Positions 8,853-17,310 of a stretch of DNA of 57,944 nt are shown here, piece after piece. The stretch's first letter is position 1; each line of letters opens with the position of its first letter. The notes below the pieces were generated by a model. It saw only the letters and a list, made by a program, of their open reading frames with translations. It was not told the origin of the DNA and made no database searches. The position numbers and the translations under genes are program-made. Source of the DNA: Xanthomonas sp. NCPPB 1128 (GTDB lineage Bacteria; Pseudomonadota; Gammaproteobacteria; Xanthomonadales; Xanthomonadaceae); NCBI RefSeq assembly GCF_001043115.1, contig NZ_LFME01000033.1:1-57944 (forward strand). The letters run 5' to 3'.

Positions 8853-9929
8853 ATGCGCCTGTTTCTGTCCGCATTGCTGTTGTTCGTCGCTGGCGTCGCC
8901 TGCGCCGAACCGCAGCGCATGTTCATCGTCGGCGATGCCGTTGCTGCCGAGGTCGGCCCCGCGCGCGCGCCACAGGCCGGCTGGGGCCAGGTCTTGCAGA
9001 GCTACCTGGATCCGAACGCGTGGCAGGTGCGCAATCACGCCGGGGACGAGCGCAGCGCGCGCCGCTTCACCGCCGAAGGTCCGCTCGACACGATCGCCAG
9101 CGAACTGCGTCGTGGCGACGTGGTGCTGATCCAGTTCGGCCACGATGACGTCAAACGCGAAGACTCCAGCCGCGATGACGACCTGCAGCAAACGGTTGCC
9201 CGCGCGCTGATGCATGCACGCGCCAAGGGCGCCACGCCCGTGTTGGTCACGCCGGTGGCGCGACCGTCGTTCATGGAGGGTGTGCCGCTGGATACCCCCG
9301 CGCAGGACATCCAGGCATTGCGACGGCTGGCGAGCACGCAGCAGGTCGCGCTGATCGACCTCGACGCCAGCAGCCGGGTCTGGCTGCGTGCGCTGGGCGA
9401 GCGGGGGGCGCGTCCTTACCTGTTCGTTCCCGAACAGGACCCTGCCGTTGTCAGCCGTTTCAGCATCGCCGGCGCAAACGCCCTGGCCTGCCTGGTGCTG
9501 CGCGATGTGGTGCAGGCGCTGCCCGCGTTGCGCCCGGCGCTGGTGCGCGATCTGGATTGCGACGTGGTGCGCCCCGCCCATGCATCGGCGCAATCGCAGG
9601 TGCTGCACGAAGACGCGCTGGCCCGGGACCAGCCCGGCCCGCATGGCGGCGCAGGGCCGACCACGGCCTATCCGTTCTTCGCCGATGTGCAGAACCTGCC
9701 ATTCGTGTTGCGCAAACGCGTGCTGCACAAGGGCGCCGGCATCGGCCTGCATCCGCAGCACAAGGACGAGATCTATTACATCGTCAGCGGCCGCGGCAGC
9801 TACGTGGTGGACGGAACCCAGTACGATGTGCGCGCTGGCCATGCCTTGCTGACCCGTGCCGGCAGCACCCATGCGTTGCAGCAGGTGGGCGATGAGCCGT
9901 TGGTGCTGTTGCTGGTGTATCCGCGCTGA
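8853..9929 (+). CDS. Secreted SGNH-hydrolase-like (rhamnogalacturonan acetylesterase-type) protein fused to a cupin, catalytic residues missing
   Basis: A 358-residue exported protein with a Sec signal peptide ending near VACA-EP. Residues about 22-240 follow the RhgT-type SGNH acetylesterase layout: a block-I equivalent FIVGDAVA and LIQFGHDD for the IQFGHND block. The block-I nucleophile Ser is Ala (GDA instead of GDS), and the late Asp-x-x-His pair is absent in DPAVVSRFS. Residues about 265-358 form a cupin with an intact metal site (GLHPQHKDE and a later GSTHAL). The first half may therefore bind rather than cleave acetylated pectin. GCGGAG precedes the ATG. It is the last gene of the kdu cluster. 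Confidence 0.72.
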   Translation: MRLFLSALLLFVAGVACAEPQRMFIVGDAVAAEVGPARAPQAGWGQVLQSYLDPNAWQVRNHAGDERSARRFTAEGPLDTIASELRRGDVVLIQFGHDDVKREDSSRDDDLQQTVARALMHARAKGATPVLVTPVARPSFMEGVPLDTPAQDIQALRRLASTQQVALIDLDASSRVWLRALGERGARPYLFVPEQDPAVVSRFSIAGANALACLVLRDVVQALPALRPALVRDLDCDVVRPAHASAQSQVLHEDALARDQPGPHGGAGPTTAYPFFADVQNLPFVLRKRVLHKGAGIGLHPQHKDEIYYIVSGRGSYVVDGTQYDVRAGHALLTRAGSTHALQQVGDEPLVLLLVYPR

Positions 9930-10000
9930 CGGCGTTGCCGCTCGGATCGCGGCATATCATCGGCACCTGGGTGGTGTTCGGCGCGCGCTTGGCGCACGTA

Positions 10001-10035
10001 CCCTCACCCCAACCCCTCTCCCGGCGGGAGAGGGG
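10001..10035. repeat. CCCCTCTCCC-type palindromic repeat
   Basis: CCCTCACCCCAACCCCTCTC followed by CCGGCGGGAGAGGGG, the inverse orientation of the copy at 8718. It lies between the cupin fusion gene and the small secreted protein gene. Confidence 0.9.
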
Positions 10036-10177
10036 CGTGCCTGCGCCGCCTGCATTGCGCAATCGGCATGCGCGCGATGCGATCTCAGGCGGTAGCCGAG
10101 TGCGGAGACCGGCGCGCGGGGCGAGCCTTGCGGACGCAGCCGCTTCGCATGCTGCGACATCCACTCGGGAGACTGCC

Positions 10178-10516
10178 ATGCACGCCAGCAAACGCCTTTC
10201 GTTCCTCGCCGCCGCCTGCCTGCTCTGCTGCGCCGCCCCGGCGCTGGCCAACAGCAACTGGGACCTCGAATTCGAATTCCAGAACGCCGGTGGCCGACCC
10301 ACCGTCGCGAACATGCGCACCTACATCCTCGGCTGCGTGCCGGCGCGTAGCGTCGTCGGCGTGCCGCTGCCAGCGGGTCCGCAGGGGCCGTTCAAGCTGA
10401 CCACGTCGCCGATCCGTGGCAGAGAGGTCAGCGACAGCGCCCTCTACAATTACTTGAACGGCTGCAACCTGAAACCGGCCAGCGTGACCGGTATCGCCGT
10501 CATGGGCGACGACTGA
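10178..10516 (+). CDS. Small secreted protein of unknown function
   Basis: A 112-residue protein with a clear Sec signal peptide (basic N-terminus, an Ala/Leu/Cys core, cleavage near ALA-NS at residue 25). The mature part is about 87 residues, with only two Cys, C53 (LGCVP) and C91 (NGCNL), which could form a disulphide. It contains no domain I recognise. CGGGAG precedes the ATG by 7 nt. It is convergent with phhA and separated from the kdu cluster by a palindromic repeat, so it is probably an independent unit. Confidence 0.6.
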   Translation: MHASKRLSFLAAACLLCCAAPALANSNWDLEFEFQNAGGRPTVANMRTYILGCVPARSVVGVPLPAGPQGPFKLTTSPIRGREVSDSALYNYLNGCNLKPASVTGIAVMGDD

Positions 10517-10533
10517 GCGCGCAGTGCGCCCAG

Positions 10534-10571
10534 GCGACGGTCGCGTGCGGGCAGGCCCGCCGCGACCGTTG
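10534..10571. terminator. Convergent hairpin between the small secreted protein gene and phhA
   Basis: GCGACGGTCGCG and CGCGACCGTT can pair into an 11-bp GC-rich stem around a loop that itself contains GCGGGC/GCCCGC. It lies between two converging genes, where a bidirectional terminator is expected. No U-tract follows on either strand, so intrinsic termination would be atypical. Confidence 0.4.
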
Positions 10572-10579
10572 TGCGCCTC

Positions 10580-11470
10580 TCAGACGTCGCCGCCGTCCGC
10601 CCAGCCTTCGCCGCTGCCGGCATGGAACACGCGGTCCTGCGCCTGCACCTGGCCGGCCGGCAGGTGCGCCTGGTCCGCCAATGCCGCATAGATCGGGGTG
10701 AAGTCCGGCGAGGTCGCCTGCATCAGCTGTTCGAAGCTGTCGATGACGAAGTAGGTCTTCTGGTAGGTGTCGATGCGGTAGCGGGTGCGCATGATCCGCT
10801 GCAGTTCGAAGCCGATACGGTTGGGCGCGTCCGACTCCAGCGAATACAGCGATTCGCCCTTGGAGGACACGATGCCGGCGCCGTAGATGCGCAGGCCGTC
10901 GGGGGTGTCGATCAGGCCGAACTCCACCGTGTACCAGTACAGCCGGGTCAGGTTCTGCAGCGCGTCCGGGCCGATCGCGTGCGCCTTCACCCCACCGCGG
11001 CCATAGGCCTGCATGTAGTCGGCGAACAGCGGGTTCATCAGCAGCGGCACGTGGCCGAACAGGTCGTGGAACAGGTCCGGCTCGGCGATGTAGTCGATCT
11101 GCTCGGGACGGCGGATCCACCAGGTCACCGGAAAACGGCGGTTGGCCAGGTGGTCGAAGAAGTCCAGTTCCGGCAGCAGCCCTTCCACGCCGACCAGGGT
11201 CCAGCCGGTAGTCGCCTGCAGCACCGCGTTGAGTGCGTCGAAGCGCGGGATCGCCTGCGGACTCATGCCCATCGCGTCCTGCGCCTGCAGGAACTCGTCG
11301 CAGGCGCGGCCGACCAGCAGCTCGCGCTGACGTGTGTACAGCGTGCCCCAGGTGGCGTGGTCGTCGGCGCTGTAGTTGTCCCATGGCTGGGTCACCACCG
11401 CGGTGGTGTAGACCGGCACGTAGCCCTTGTCGGTCTGCTGGTGTTCGACGCGGCGCGGTGCGGTGTCCAT
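10580..11470 (-). CDS. phhA: Phenylalanine 4-monooxygenase
   Basis: Bacterial-type (regulatory-domain-free) phenylalanine hydroxylase of 296 residues. It converts Phe to Tyr with tetrahydrobiopterin and O2 in the cytosol. The iron-binding 2-His-1-Glu set is visible: LFHDLFGHVPLL carries both His, and LYWYTVEFGL the Glu. VTWWIRRPEQIDYI and GAGIVSSKGE are also family signatures. The upstream start in the same frame (11959) lies in the opposing gene and is a shadow. It is divergent from an Lrp-type regulator across 126 bp, an arrangement common for phhA, so the regulator probably controls it. Confidence 0.97.
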   Translation of the reverse strand: MDTAPRRVEHQQTDKGYVPVYTTAVVTQPWDNYSADDHATWGTLYTRQRELLVGRACDEFLQAQDAMGMSPQAIPRFDALNAVLQATTGWTLVGVEGLLPELDFFDHLANRRFPVTWWIRRPEQIDYIAEPDLFHDLFGHVPLLMNPLFADYMQAYGRGGVKAHAIGPDALQNLTRLYWYTVEFGLIDTPDGLRIYGAGIVSSKGESLYSLESDAPNRIGFELQRIMRTRYRIDTYQKTYFVIDSFEQLMQATSPDFTPIYAALADQAHLPAGQVQAQDRVFHAGSGEGWADGGDV

Positions 11471-11596
11471 GGTCGAGGCTCCGGAAGGGAATGCCACGAT
11501 GGTAGGCGCGCGGGCGCGCAATGAGCTTGCGAAGTTGCAGGGATCTGCGCTGTGCGCGCAAGATTGTTGCGTAGAATCCATGTTGCAGAGCAATAA

Positions 11597-12076
11597 ATGA
11601 CTCAATCGCCCACGTTCGACCGCACCGACCTGCGCCTGCTCGCCCTGCTGCAGCGGCAGGGCCGCGCCAGCAATGCCGAGCTGGCGGCGCAGGTGAACCT
11701 GTCGCCCTCCGCCTGCCTGCGCCGGGTACAGCGGCTGGAGGCCGAAGGCGTGGTCGCCGGCTACGCGGCGCGGCTGGTGCCGGCGGCGATCGGCCTGGGC
11801 CTGCAGGCCTTCGTTCGCGTGCAGCTGGAGAAGCACGGCCAGAGCGGCATCGCCCATTTCGCCGACAGCGTGCAGGGCTGGGACGAAGTGGTCGCCTGCC
11901 ATGCGCTGACCGGCGACATGGACTACCTGCTGCACGTCTACGTCCGCGATCTGGCGCACTTCTCCGCGTTTCTGCTGGACAAGTTGCTCAATGCCGCCGG
12001 CGTCGCCGACGTTAATTCCAGCTTCGTGCTGCGCACCGTCAAGGACTTCGCCGGCCTGCCATTGCCGCGCGGCTAA
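11597..12076 (+). CDS. Lrp/AsnC-family transcriptional regulator
   Basis: A 159-residue regulator: an N-terminal winged HTH (DRTDLRLLALLQRQGRASN, then LSPSACLRRVQRLEAEGV) and a C-terminal RAM ligand domain (VVACHALTGDMDYLLHVYV, FVLRTVK). Such proteins sense amino acids and act on neighbouring catabolic genes. Divergence from phhA suggests aromatic amino acids as effector. A -10-like TAGAAT at 11572-11577 would give a leader of only about 12 nt before the ATG. Confidence 0.93.
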   Translation: MTQSPTFDRTDLRLLALLQRQGRASNAELAAQVNLSPSACLRRVQRLEAEGVVAGYAARLVPAAIGLGLQAFVRVQLEKHGQSGIAHFADSVQGWDEVVACHALTGDMDYLLHVYVRDLAHFSAFLLDKLLNAAGVADVNSSFVLRTVKDFAGLPLPRG

Positions 12077-12134
12077 TGGCCCGATGCTGATGTGCCGCCG
12101 CGTGTCGGTACATGGCAGCCCTTGTTAAGTTGTT

Positions 12135-12153
12135 GCTAACGATTTACATTTGC
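12135..12153 (+). promoter_or_regulatory. Putative Fur box upstream of the TonB-dependent receptor
   Basis: GCTAACGATTTACATTTGC matches 12 of 19 positions of the classical Fur consensus GATAATGATAATCATTATC by eye and is the only AT-rich stretch in the 232-bp gap between the Lrp gene and the receptor gene. Iron repression of a siderophore receptor is expected. The match is moderate. Confidence 0.45.
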
Positions 12154-12308
12154 GTTCTGCGACGGCCATCCACGGCCACAGCCCTCCGCCAGCCCTGCCG
12201 GGCCAGCCACGCCGGTTTTCCGCCGTGGAGCGCGGCTGCGCCTGTCCCTTTCCTGTCACCCGCGGCGCGACCGTGTCGCCCCGTGCCCAACCCTCGCGAG
12301 ATCGATCC

Positions 12309-14510
12309 ATGCTTTGCTCCGCTCCACGCCGCCTGCTGTCCCTCGCCGTGCTGTCCGCGCTCTCCACCGCCTCGGTACCGCTGCTCGCCGCCGAGGCCTC
12401 GGCCGCGGCCGACGCGCAGCCGACCACGCTGGACAAGGTCGAGGTCAGCGGCAGCCCCAGCCGTGCGCAGCCGTCCACCACCACCCGCTTGCCGCTGACG
12501 CTGCAGGAGACGCCGCAGTCGGTGAGCGTGCTGGGCCAGCAGCGGCTGGAAGAGGAATCGCTGTTCAGCATCAACGACGTCATGCGCAACGTCACCGGCG
12601 TCAACGTGTCCTTCTACGACACCCAGCGCCCGCTGTACTTCGCGCGCGGCTTCCAGATCACCGACTTCCAGGTCGACGGCCTGCCCACCTACAGCGGCTC
12701 CACCAACCAGGAATACGACATGGTCTTCTACGACCGCGTCGAAGTGATCCGCGGCGCCAATGGCCTGCTCAGCGGCGCCGGCATTCCCTCGGCCACGGTC
12801 AACCTGCTGCGCAAGCGCCCCGGCAAGACCTTCGATGCGGCGTTCGCGGCCTCGCTCGGTACCTGGGACTTCCGCCGCACCCAGGCCGACGTCACCGCGC
12901 CGCTGACCGCCGACGGCCGCTTCCGCAGCCGCTTCGTCGCCGCCTGGCAGGACCGCGGCTACTACTACGACCACTACACCGAGCAGAAGATGTCCGGCAT
13001 GGCCGTGCTGGAAGGCGACCTCACCGACAGCACCACGGTCACCGTCGGCTACCAACGCCAGGACAACGATCCGGTCGGCTCGACCTGGGGCACTGTGCCG
13101 TACTTCTTCGCCGACGGCAGCTTCGCCGACCTGCCCACCTCCACCAACCTGGCGCCGAAGTGGGCGCGCTGGCAGCGCAACACCCGCACCACCTTCGCCA
13201 ACCTGGAACAGCGCTTCGGCGAGAACTGGCTGCTGAAGGTCAACCTGGCGCGCACCGAGGGTGAGGTCGAGAACCTGCGCGTCTACGGCAGCGGCTATCC
13301 CAAGCGCGACGGCAGCGGCATCTATCTGCGCGCCGCCGCCGGGCAGGCCACCGACACCCGCGACGGCCTGGACGTGTACCTGTCCGGCAGCTTCCCGCTG
13401 TTCGGCCGCGACCACGACCTGGTCCTGGGCGGCAGTTGGCAGGACCTGCAGTCGAACACGCCGACCCTGGCGCTGCGCTATCCGGGCGACTGGACCACCT
13501 GCGGCCGCGAGCGCTGCTACTACATCCCCAACGTCTACGACTGGCACGGCGACGTGGGCCAGATCACCGCCGCCCGCACCGGCGCGCGGCGCGAGGCGCG
13601 CACCACCCAGCGGGGCGTGTACGCCTCCACCCGGCTGCGCCTGGCCGAACCGCTGTCGCTGATCGCCGGCGCGCGCCTGAGTTCCTGGCAGACCCGCACC
13701 CAGGCCTTCGCGGCCGATGGCAGCTACACCGGCACCAGCGGCCGCTACCGGGTCAGCGACGAGGTCACGCCCTACGTCGGCGTGGTCTACGACATCACCC
13801 CGGCCATCTCCACCTACGCCAGCTACACCGAGATCTTCAATCCGCAGAACTACAAGGACAAGGACAACAACCTGCTGGCGCCAGTGCAGGGGTCCAACCT
13901 GGAAGCGGGCGTCAAGGCACAGCTGGCCGACGGCCGCGGGCTGCTCAGCGCGGCGGTGTTCGAGGCCAAGCAGGACAACTACGCGGTGCGCGACATGACC
14001 CAGCCGGAGGCCTCGCTGCCCGACGGCAGCTCGGCCTACATCGGCGTCGACGGCACCAAGAGCCGCGGCTGGGAAGTGGAATACAACGGTGAACTGCGCC
14101 CGGGCTGGACGCTCAACGCCGGCTACACCCGCGCCAAGGTCACCCGCGCGCCCACCGACGCGATCTACGCCAACCTGCCGGAGGACTACCTGCAGCTGTC
14201 CACCCAGGTGCGCCTGCCCGGCGCCTGGCAGCGCCTGAGCCTGGGCGGCGGCGTGAGCTGGCAGAGCGCGGTACGCGGCTACAACATCCAGCGCCCGCTC
14301 GGCGACGGCAGCGCCGCCACGCGCCCGGTCACCGTGGTGCAGGATCCCTACGCGCTGGTGCACTTCAACGCCAACTACCAGCTCAGCACGCAGTGGACCG
14401 CGACCCTGGCGGTGACCAATGCGCTCAACAAGAAGTACTGGGCCAACCTGGACTACCAGAACTACGGCGAGCCGCGCTTCGTGAGTTTCACTCTGCGCTG
14501 GCGGTACTGA
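12309..14510 (+). CDS. TonB-dependent siderophore receptor (FhuE/FpvA-like)
   Basis: Outer-membrane receptor of 733 residues. A Sec signal ends near LLAAEA. The plug domain follows: LPLTLQETPQSVSVLGQQRL and VMRNVTGVNVSFYDTQRPLYFARGFQITDFQVDGLP-type ferric-siderophore receptor motifs, with VEVIRGANGLLSGAG. A 22-strand barrel ends with Phe-rich VSFTLRWRY. TLDKVEVSG near residue 41 is a likely TonB-box region. The frame is open upstream to 12150, but the signal peptide fixes the ATG at 12309. No siderophore synthesis or TonB gene is adjacent, so the ligand is unknown; it may be a xenosiderophore receptor. Confidence 0.93.
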   Translation: MLCSAPRRLLSLAVLSALSTASVPLLAAEASAAADAQPTTLDKVEVSGSPSRAQPSTTTRLPLTLQETPQSVSVLGQQRLEEESLFSINDVMRNVTGVNVSFYDTQRPLYFARGFQITDFQVDGLPTYSGSTNQEYDMVFYDRVEVIRGANGLLSGAGIPSATVNLLRKRPGKTFDAAFAASLGTWDFRRTQADVTAPLTADGRFRSRFVAAWQDRGYYYDHYTEQKMSGMAVLEGDLTDSTTVTVGYQRQDNDPVGSTWGTVPYFFADGSFADLPTSTNLAPKWARWQRNTRTTFANLEQRFGENWLLKVNLARTEGEVENLRVYGSGYPKRDGSGIYLRAAAGQATDTRDGLDVYLSGSFPLFGRDHDLVLGGSWQDLQSNTPTLALRYPGDWTTCGRERCYYIPNVYDWHGDVGQITAARTGARREARTTQRGVYASTRLRLAEPLSLIAGARLSSWQTRTQAFAADGSYTGTSGRYRVSDEVTPYVGVVYDITPAISTYASYTEIFNPQNYKDKDNNLLAPVQGSNLEAGVKAQLADGRGLLSAAVFEAKQDNYAVRDMTQPEASLPDGSSAYIGVDGTKSRGWEVEYNGELRPGWTLNAGYTRAKVTRAPTDAIYANLPEDYLQLSTQVRLPGAWQRLSLGGGVSWQSAVRGYNIQRPLGDGSAATRPVTVVQDPYALVHFNANYQLSTQWTATLAVTNALNKKYWANLDYQNYGEPRFVSFTLRWRY

Positions 14511-14568
14511 GCGGCGGTGTGGTGCCGGTGGGACTGCGTCGAGTAGGAACTTGCGCGAGCAGTCGGAC

Positions 14569-14753
14569 TCTCACCCCCAGCCCCTCTCCGGGGGGGGAGA
14601 GGGAAGCGGTAGGCGGAGTGGTTGCCTTGTCTGTTTCAGCCTGCGCAGGCGGTGCTGATTGGCAGCGGCGTAGTGCAGGCGGGGCTGCGTGTGCCGCGAG
14701 CGGTACTGGCGGTCGTACCCTCACCCCCGGCCCCTCTCCCGGGGGGAGAGGGG
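14569..14753. repeat. Two CCCCTCTCCC-type palindromes in the 14511-14761 gap
   Basis: One copy at 14569-14603 (CTCACCCCCAGCCCCTCTCC) and another at 14718-14753 (CCCTCACCCCCGGCCCCTCT), in the same orientation about 148 bp apart. They lie between the convergent receptor and patatin genes and may act as transcription barriers. Nothing else is visible in the gap. Confidence 0.85.
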
Positions 14754-14761
14754 AGCAAGCC

Positions 14762-15793
14762 TTAGTCCTTCTTGCAGGGATCGTCGCGGCGCAGCAGGCG
14801 GCCCAGCCGCGATTGCGGCTCGCACGGCGGCGGCGCCGGTTGCGCGGCCTTTGCCGCCGCGGCTGCGGCGGCCGCGCGTTGCTGCTGCAGTTGCGCCAGC
14901 TTGGCCTTGATCTGCGGCATCGCTGCCAGCGCGGCCTTCTCGCCTTCCAGGATCGCGGCGTTGCGTTGGGCGAAGTCGGCGGCGCCGATGTCGTTGACCT
15001 TGGGCCGGATCACGATGTCGGCGCGGCCGAGTTCCTGCTGCCCCAGGCGCTGGCCCATGATCGCGATCGACTGGTTGACGGTGCCGAGCATGCTGCCCGG
15101 GTTCTTGCCGCTGGCCTTGCTGGAAATGTCCACGGCGATGACGAAGTCGGCGCCGAGCTGGCGCGCGGCGTCCACCGGCACCGGGCTGACCACGCCGCCG
15201 TCGACGTAGTGGAACTTGCCGATGGTCACCGGTTCGAACACGCCGGGGATGCTGCTGGAGGCGCGTACCGCCTGGCCGGCGTTGCCGCGCACGAACACGG
15301 TGCGCTCGCCGTCCTCCAGTCGCGTGGCGACCGCGGCGAACGGCTTGGCCAGCTTCTCGATCGGCTTGCCCTTGAGCTGGGCGTTGACGTAGTCCTGCAG
15401 CGCCTGGCCCTGCACCAGGCCGCCGGAGAACAGGCGCATGTCGCGGATGCTGCTCTCGTCCAGCGCCACCGCCGCCTGCTGCATCTGGAACGCGTCCATG
15501 CCGCTGGCGTACAGCGCGCCGACCACGCTGCCGGCGCTGGTGCCGGACACCACCGTCGGTTCCAGGCCGTTGGCCTGCAGCATCTTGATCACGCCGATAT
15601 GGGCGAAGCCCTTGGCCGCGCCGCCGCCCAGGGCGATGCCGATGCGCAGCGGTTGGGCTGCCGGCGTGGGCACCGGTGCCGGTCCGCTCACTACCGGGGC
15701 CGGCGGCGCCGGCTTGGGCTCGCCACCGCAGGCGGCAAGCAGGCCGAACAGGGACAGGGACAGCAATAGGCGCGGGGAACGGAGCACGGTCAT
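14762..15793 (-). CDS. Patatin-like phospholipase family lipoprotein (RssA/YchK-type)
   Basis: A 343-residue predicted lipoprotein: signal peptide and lipobox LLAAC at residues 18-22, a Pro/Ala linker, then the patatin domain from about residue 50. It has the oxyanion loop GGGAAKGFAH, nucleophile elbow GTSAGS and catalytic Asp in YVDGGVVSPVP, a complete Ser-Asp dyad, so an active acyl hydrolase is expected in the periplasm. The C-terminal 60 residues are Ala/Gln-rich and end in a basic tail with two Cys. An upstream in-frame ATG (15847) would spoil the signal peptide. Confidence 0.9.
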   Translation of the reverse strand: MTVLRSPRLLLSLSLFGLLAACGGEPKPAPPAPVVSGPAPVPTPAAQPLRIGIALGGGAAKGFAHIGVIKMLQANGLEPTVVSGTSAGSVVGALYASGMDAFQMQQAAVALDESSIRDMRLFSGGLVQGQALQDYVNAQLKGKPIEKLAKPFAAVATRLEDGERTVFVRGNAGQAVRASSSIPGVFEPVTIGKFHYVDGGVVSPVPVDAARQLGADFVIAVDISSKASGKNPGSMLGTVNQSIAIMGQRLGQQELGRADIVIRPKVNDIGAADFAQRNAAILEGEKAALAAMPQIKAKLAQLQQQRAAAAAAAAKAAQPAPPPCEPQSRLGRLLRRDDPCKKD

Positions 15794-15954
15794 GGATGCG
15801 TCGCGGAAGGAAGAAGAAGGGAGGAGCCGGCGCGAGGATAGCCGCATCCTCCTGCACCGCCCACGACTGGAGGTCATGCTGTGGCGGCCTGGGGGCTGCA
15901 CCGGAGGTGTGGGGGCCTGTGCTCCTGTTACTGCGAGGCGCTTCGCGTGCCGTA

Positions 15955-15989
15955 CCCTCACCCCAACCCCTCTCCCGGGGGGAGAGGGG
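15955..15989. repeat. CCCCTCTCCC-type palindromic repeat
   Basis: CCCTCACCCCAACCCCTCTC plus CCGGGGGGAGAGGGG in the 212-bp gap between two minus-strand genes. It ends 16 bp from the stop of the AIM24 gene and may serve as its 3' hairpin. Confidence 0.9.
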
Positions 15990-16005
15990 CTTAAAGCGCG
16001 CTGCT

Positions 16006-17019
16006 TCAGAAGTTGTTGTCGCCGTCCAGGATCCGGCCGAAGCCGCCGAGCACCGAGCCTTCGCCGCGGTTCTGCCCGCCGCCCTGCGGAGCGGCGGCGA
16101 GCATGCGTCCGGCCAGGCGCGAGAACGGCAGCGACTGCAGCCAGACCTTGCCGGGGCCGGTGAGGGTGGCCAGGAACATGCCTTCGCCGCCGAAGAACAT
16201 GCTCTTGATGCCGCTGACCGGGCGCACGTCCATGTCCACCGAGGAATGGAACGCGACCACGCAGCCGGTGTCCACGTCCAGCCGCTCGCCGGCGGCCAGT
16301 TCGCGCTCGACCACGCAGCCGCCGGCGTGCACGAACACCCAGCCGTCGCCCTCGAGCTTCTGCATGATGAAACCTTCGCCGCCGAACAGGCCGGTCATGA
16401 TCTTGCGCTGGAAGTGGATGCCCAGCGACACCCCGCGCGCGCCGGCCAGGAAGCTGTCCTTCTGGCAGATCAGGCGGCCGCCGTGCTGGTCCAGCTTCAT
16501 CGCCAGCACCGTGCCGGGGTAGGGCGCGGCGAAGGCGACCTTGGCCTTGCCCTGGCCCTGGTGGGTGAACACCGTGGTGAACAGGCTCTCGCCGGTGACC
16601 AGGCGCTTGCCGGCCGACAGCAGCTTGCCCATCAGGCCGCTCTGGTTGCCGCCGGAGCCGTCGCCGAACACGGTGTCCATCTGCACCGCCGCGTCCTTGA
16701 ACATCAGCGCGCCGGCCTCGGCCACCGCGCTCTCGCCCGGGTCCAGCTCGATCTCCACGAACTGCATCTCGTGGCCGACGATGCGGAAGTCGATCTCGTC
16801 GGCGCGGCCGCCGGCGGCCGGCGGCGGCGGCAGGCCCGGCGGCAGGAACGCCGCGCCGCCCTGCAGGGCCGCGATCTGCGCCACCGGCAGCCAGCCGTTC
16901 TGGCCCTGGCTCCAGGCCAGCGCCGTGGGGTTGTTGCGGGCGAAGGTGACTGCATCGGCATCGTCGAACGGGCCGGAGCGGGTCTGTTCGCTGCCGGTCA
17001 GGAAGTACCACTGGGTCAT
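16006..17019 (-). CDS. GYF_2 domain plus TIGR00266/AIM24 family protein
   Basis: A 337-residue protein. Residues 1-48 form a GYF_2 (DUF4339-like) domain (WYFLTGSEQTRSGPFDDAD ... GWLPVAQI). A Pro/Gly linker (LPPGLPPPPAAGG) follows. From about residue 83 to the end lies a TIGR00266/AIM24-type beta-helix (GALMFKDAAVQM, GGEGFIMQKLEGDGWVFVHAGG, GGEGMFLATLTGPGKVWLQSLPFSRLA). AIM24-fold proteins are widespread and their bacterial role is poorly defined; the GYF domain suggests binding of proline-rich partners. No signal peptide. It has no operon partner apart from the separately spaced patatin gene. Confidence 0.88.
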   Translation of the reverse strand: MTQWYFLTGSEQTRSGPFDDADAVTFARNNPTALAWSQGQNGWLPVAQIAALQGGAAFLPPGLPPPPAAGGRADEIDFRIVGHEMQFVEIELDPGESAVAEAGALMFKDAAVQMDTVFGDGSGGNQSGLMGKLLSAGKRLVTGESLFTTVFTHQGQGKAKVAFAAPYPGTVLAMKLDQHGGRLICQKDSFLAGARGVSLGIHFQRKIMTGLFGGEGFIMQKLEGDGWVFVHAGGCVVERELAAGERLDVDTGCVVAFHSSVDMDVRPVSGIKSMFFGGEGMFLATLTGPGKVWLQSLPFSRLAGRMLAAAPQGGGQNRGEGSVLGGFGRILDGDNNF

Positions 17020-17310
17020 GGGTGCAGGTCCTTGGCGGGTAATGCCGGCGAGTCTAGCGGGCTGCCGCGACGGCCGACATCTGCCCAACGGCAGGGTCGC
17101 CACCGCCGCCACCGCCCGCCCGTGGCGGCGTCGCCGCCAGCGCTGGTCAGCGGGTTTTGCGGACCGTTCGTCGTAAAAACCATGACAGCGCTCAAGAACG
17201 CGGCGCGATCGCCGTTATCGGCTCACTGCCGTCACGGGTCGCATCCACCGGGAAGGGATGCGATCGGGCCGTCGTCCATCGCCAACCCGCCATGTACTTG
17301 GGAAAATTCA

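Noticed and set aside
12144-14363. 739-codon open frame antisense to the TonB-dependent receptor
   Set aside because: Gly/Ala/Val/His/Arg-rich shadow frame without domains; the sense frame is a complete receptor with signal peptide and barrel end.
17182-17188. PHO box upstream of the porin gene
   Set aside because: Only one CTGTCAT half-site (reverse orientation) is present; a PHO box needs two tandem half-sites.
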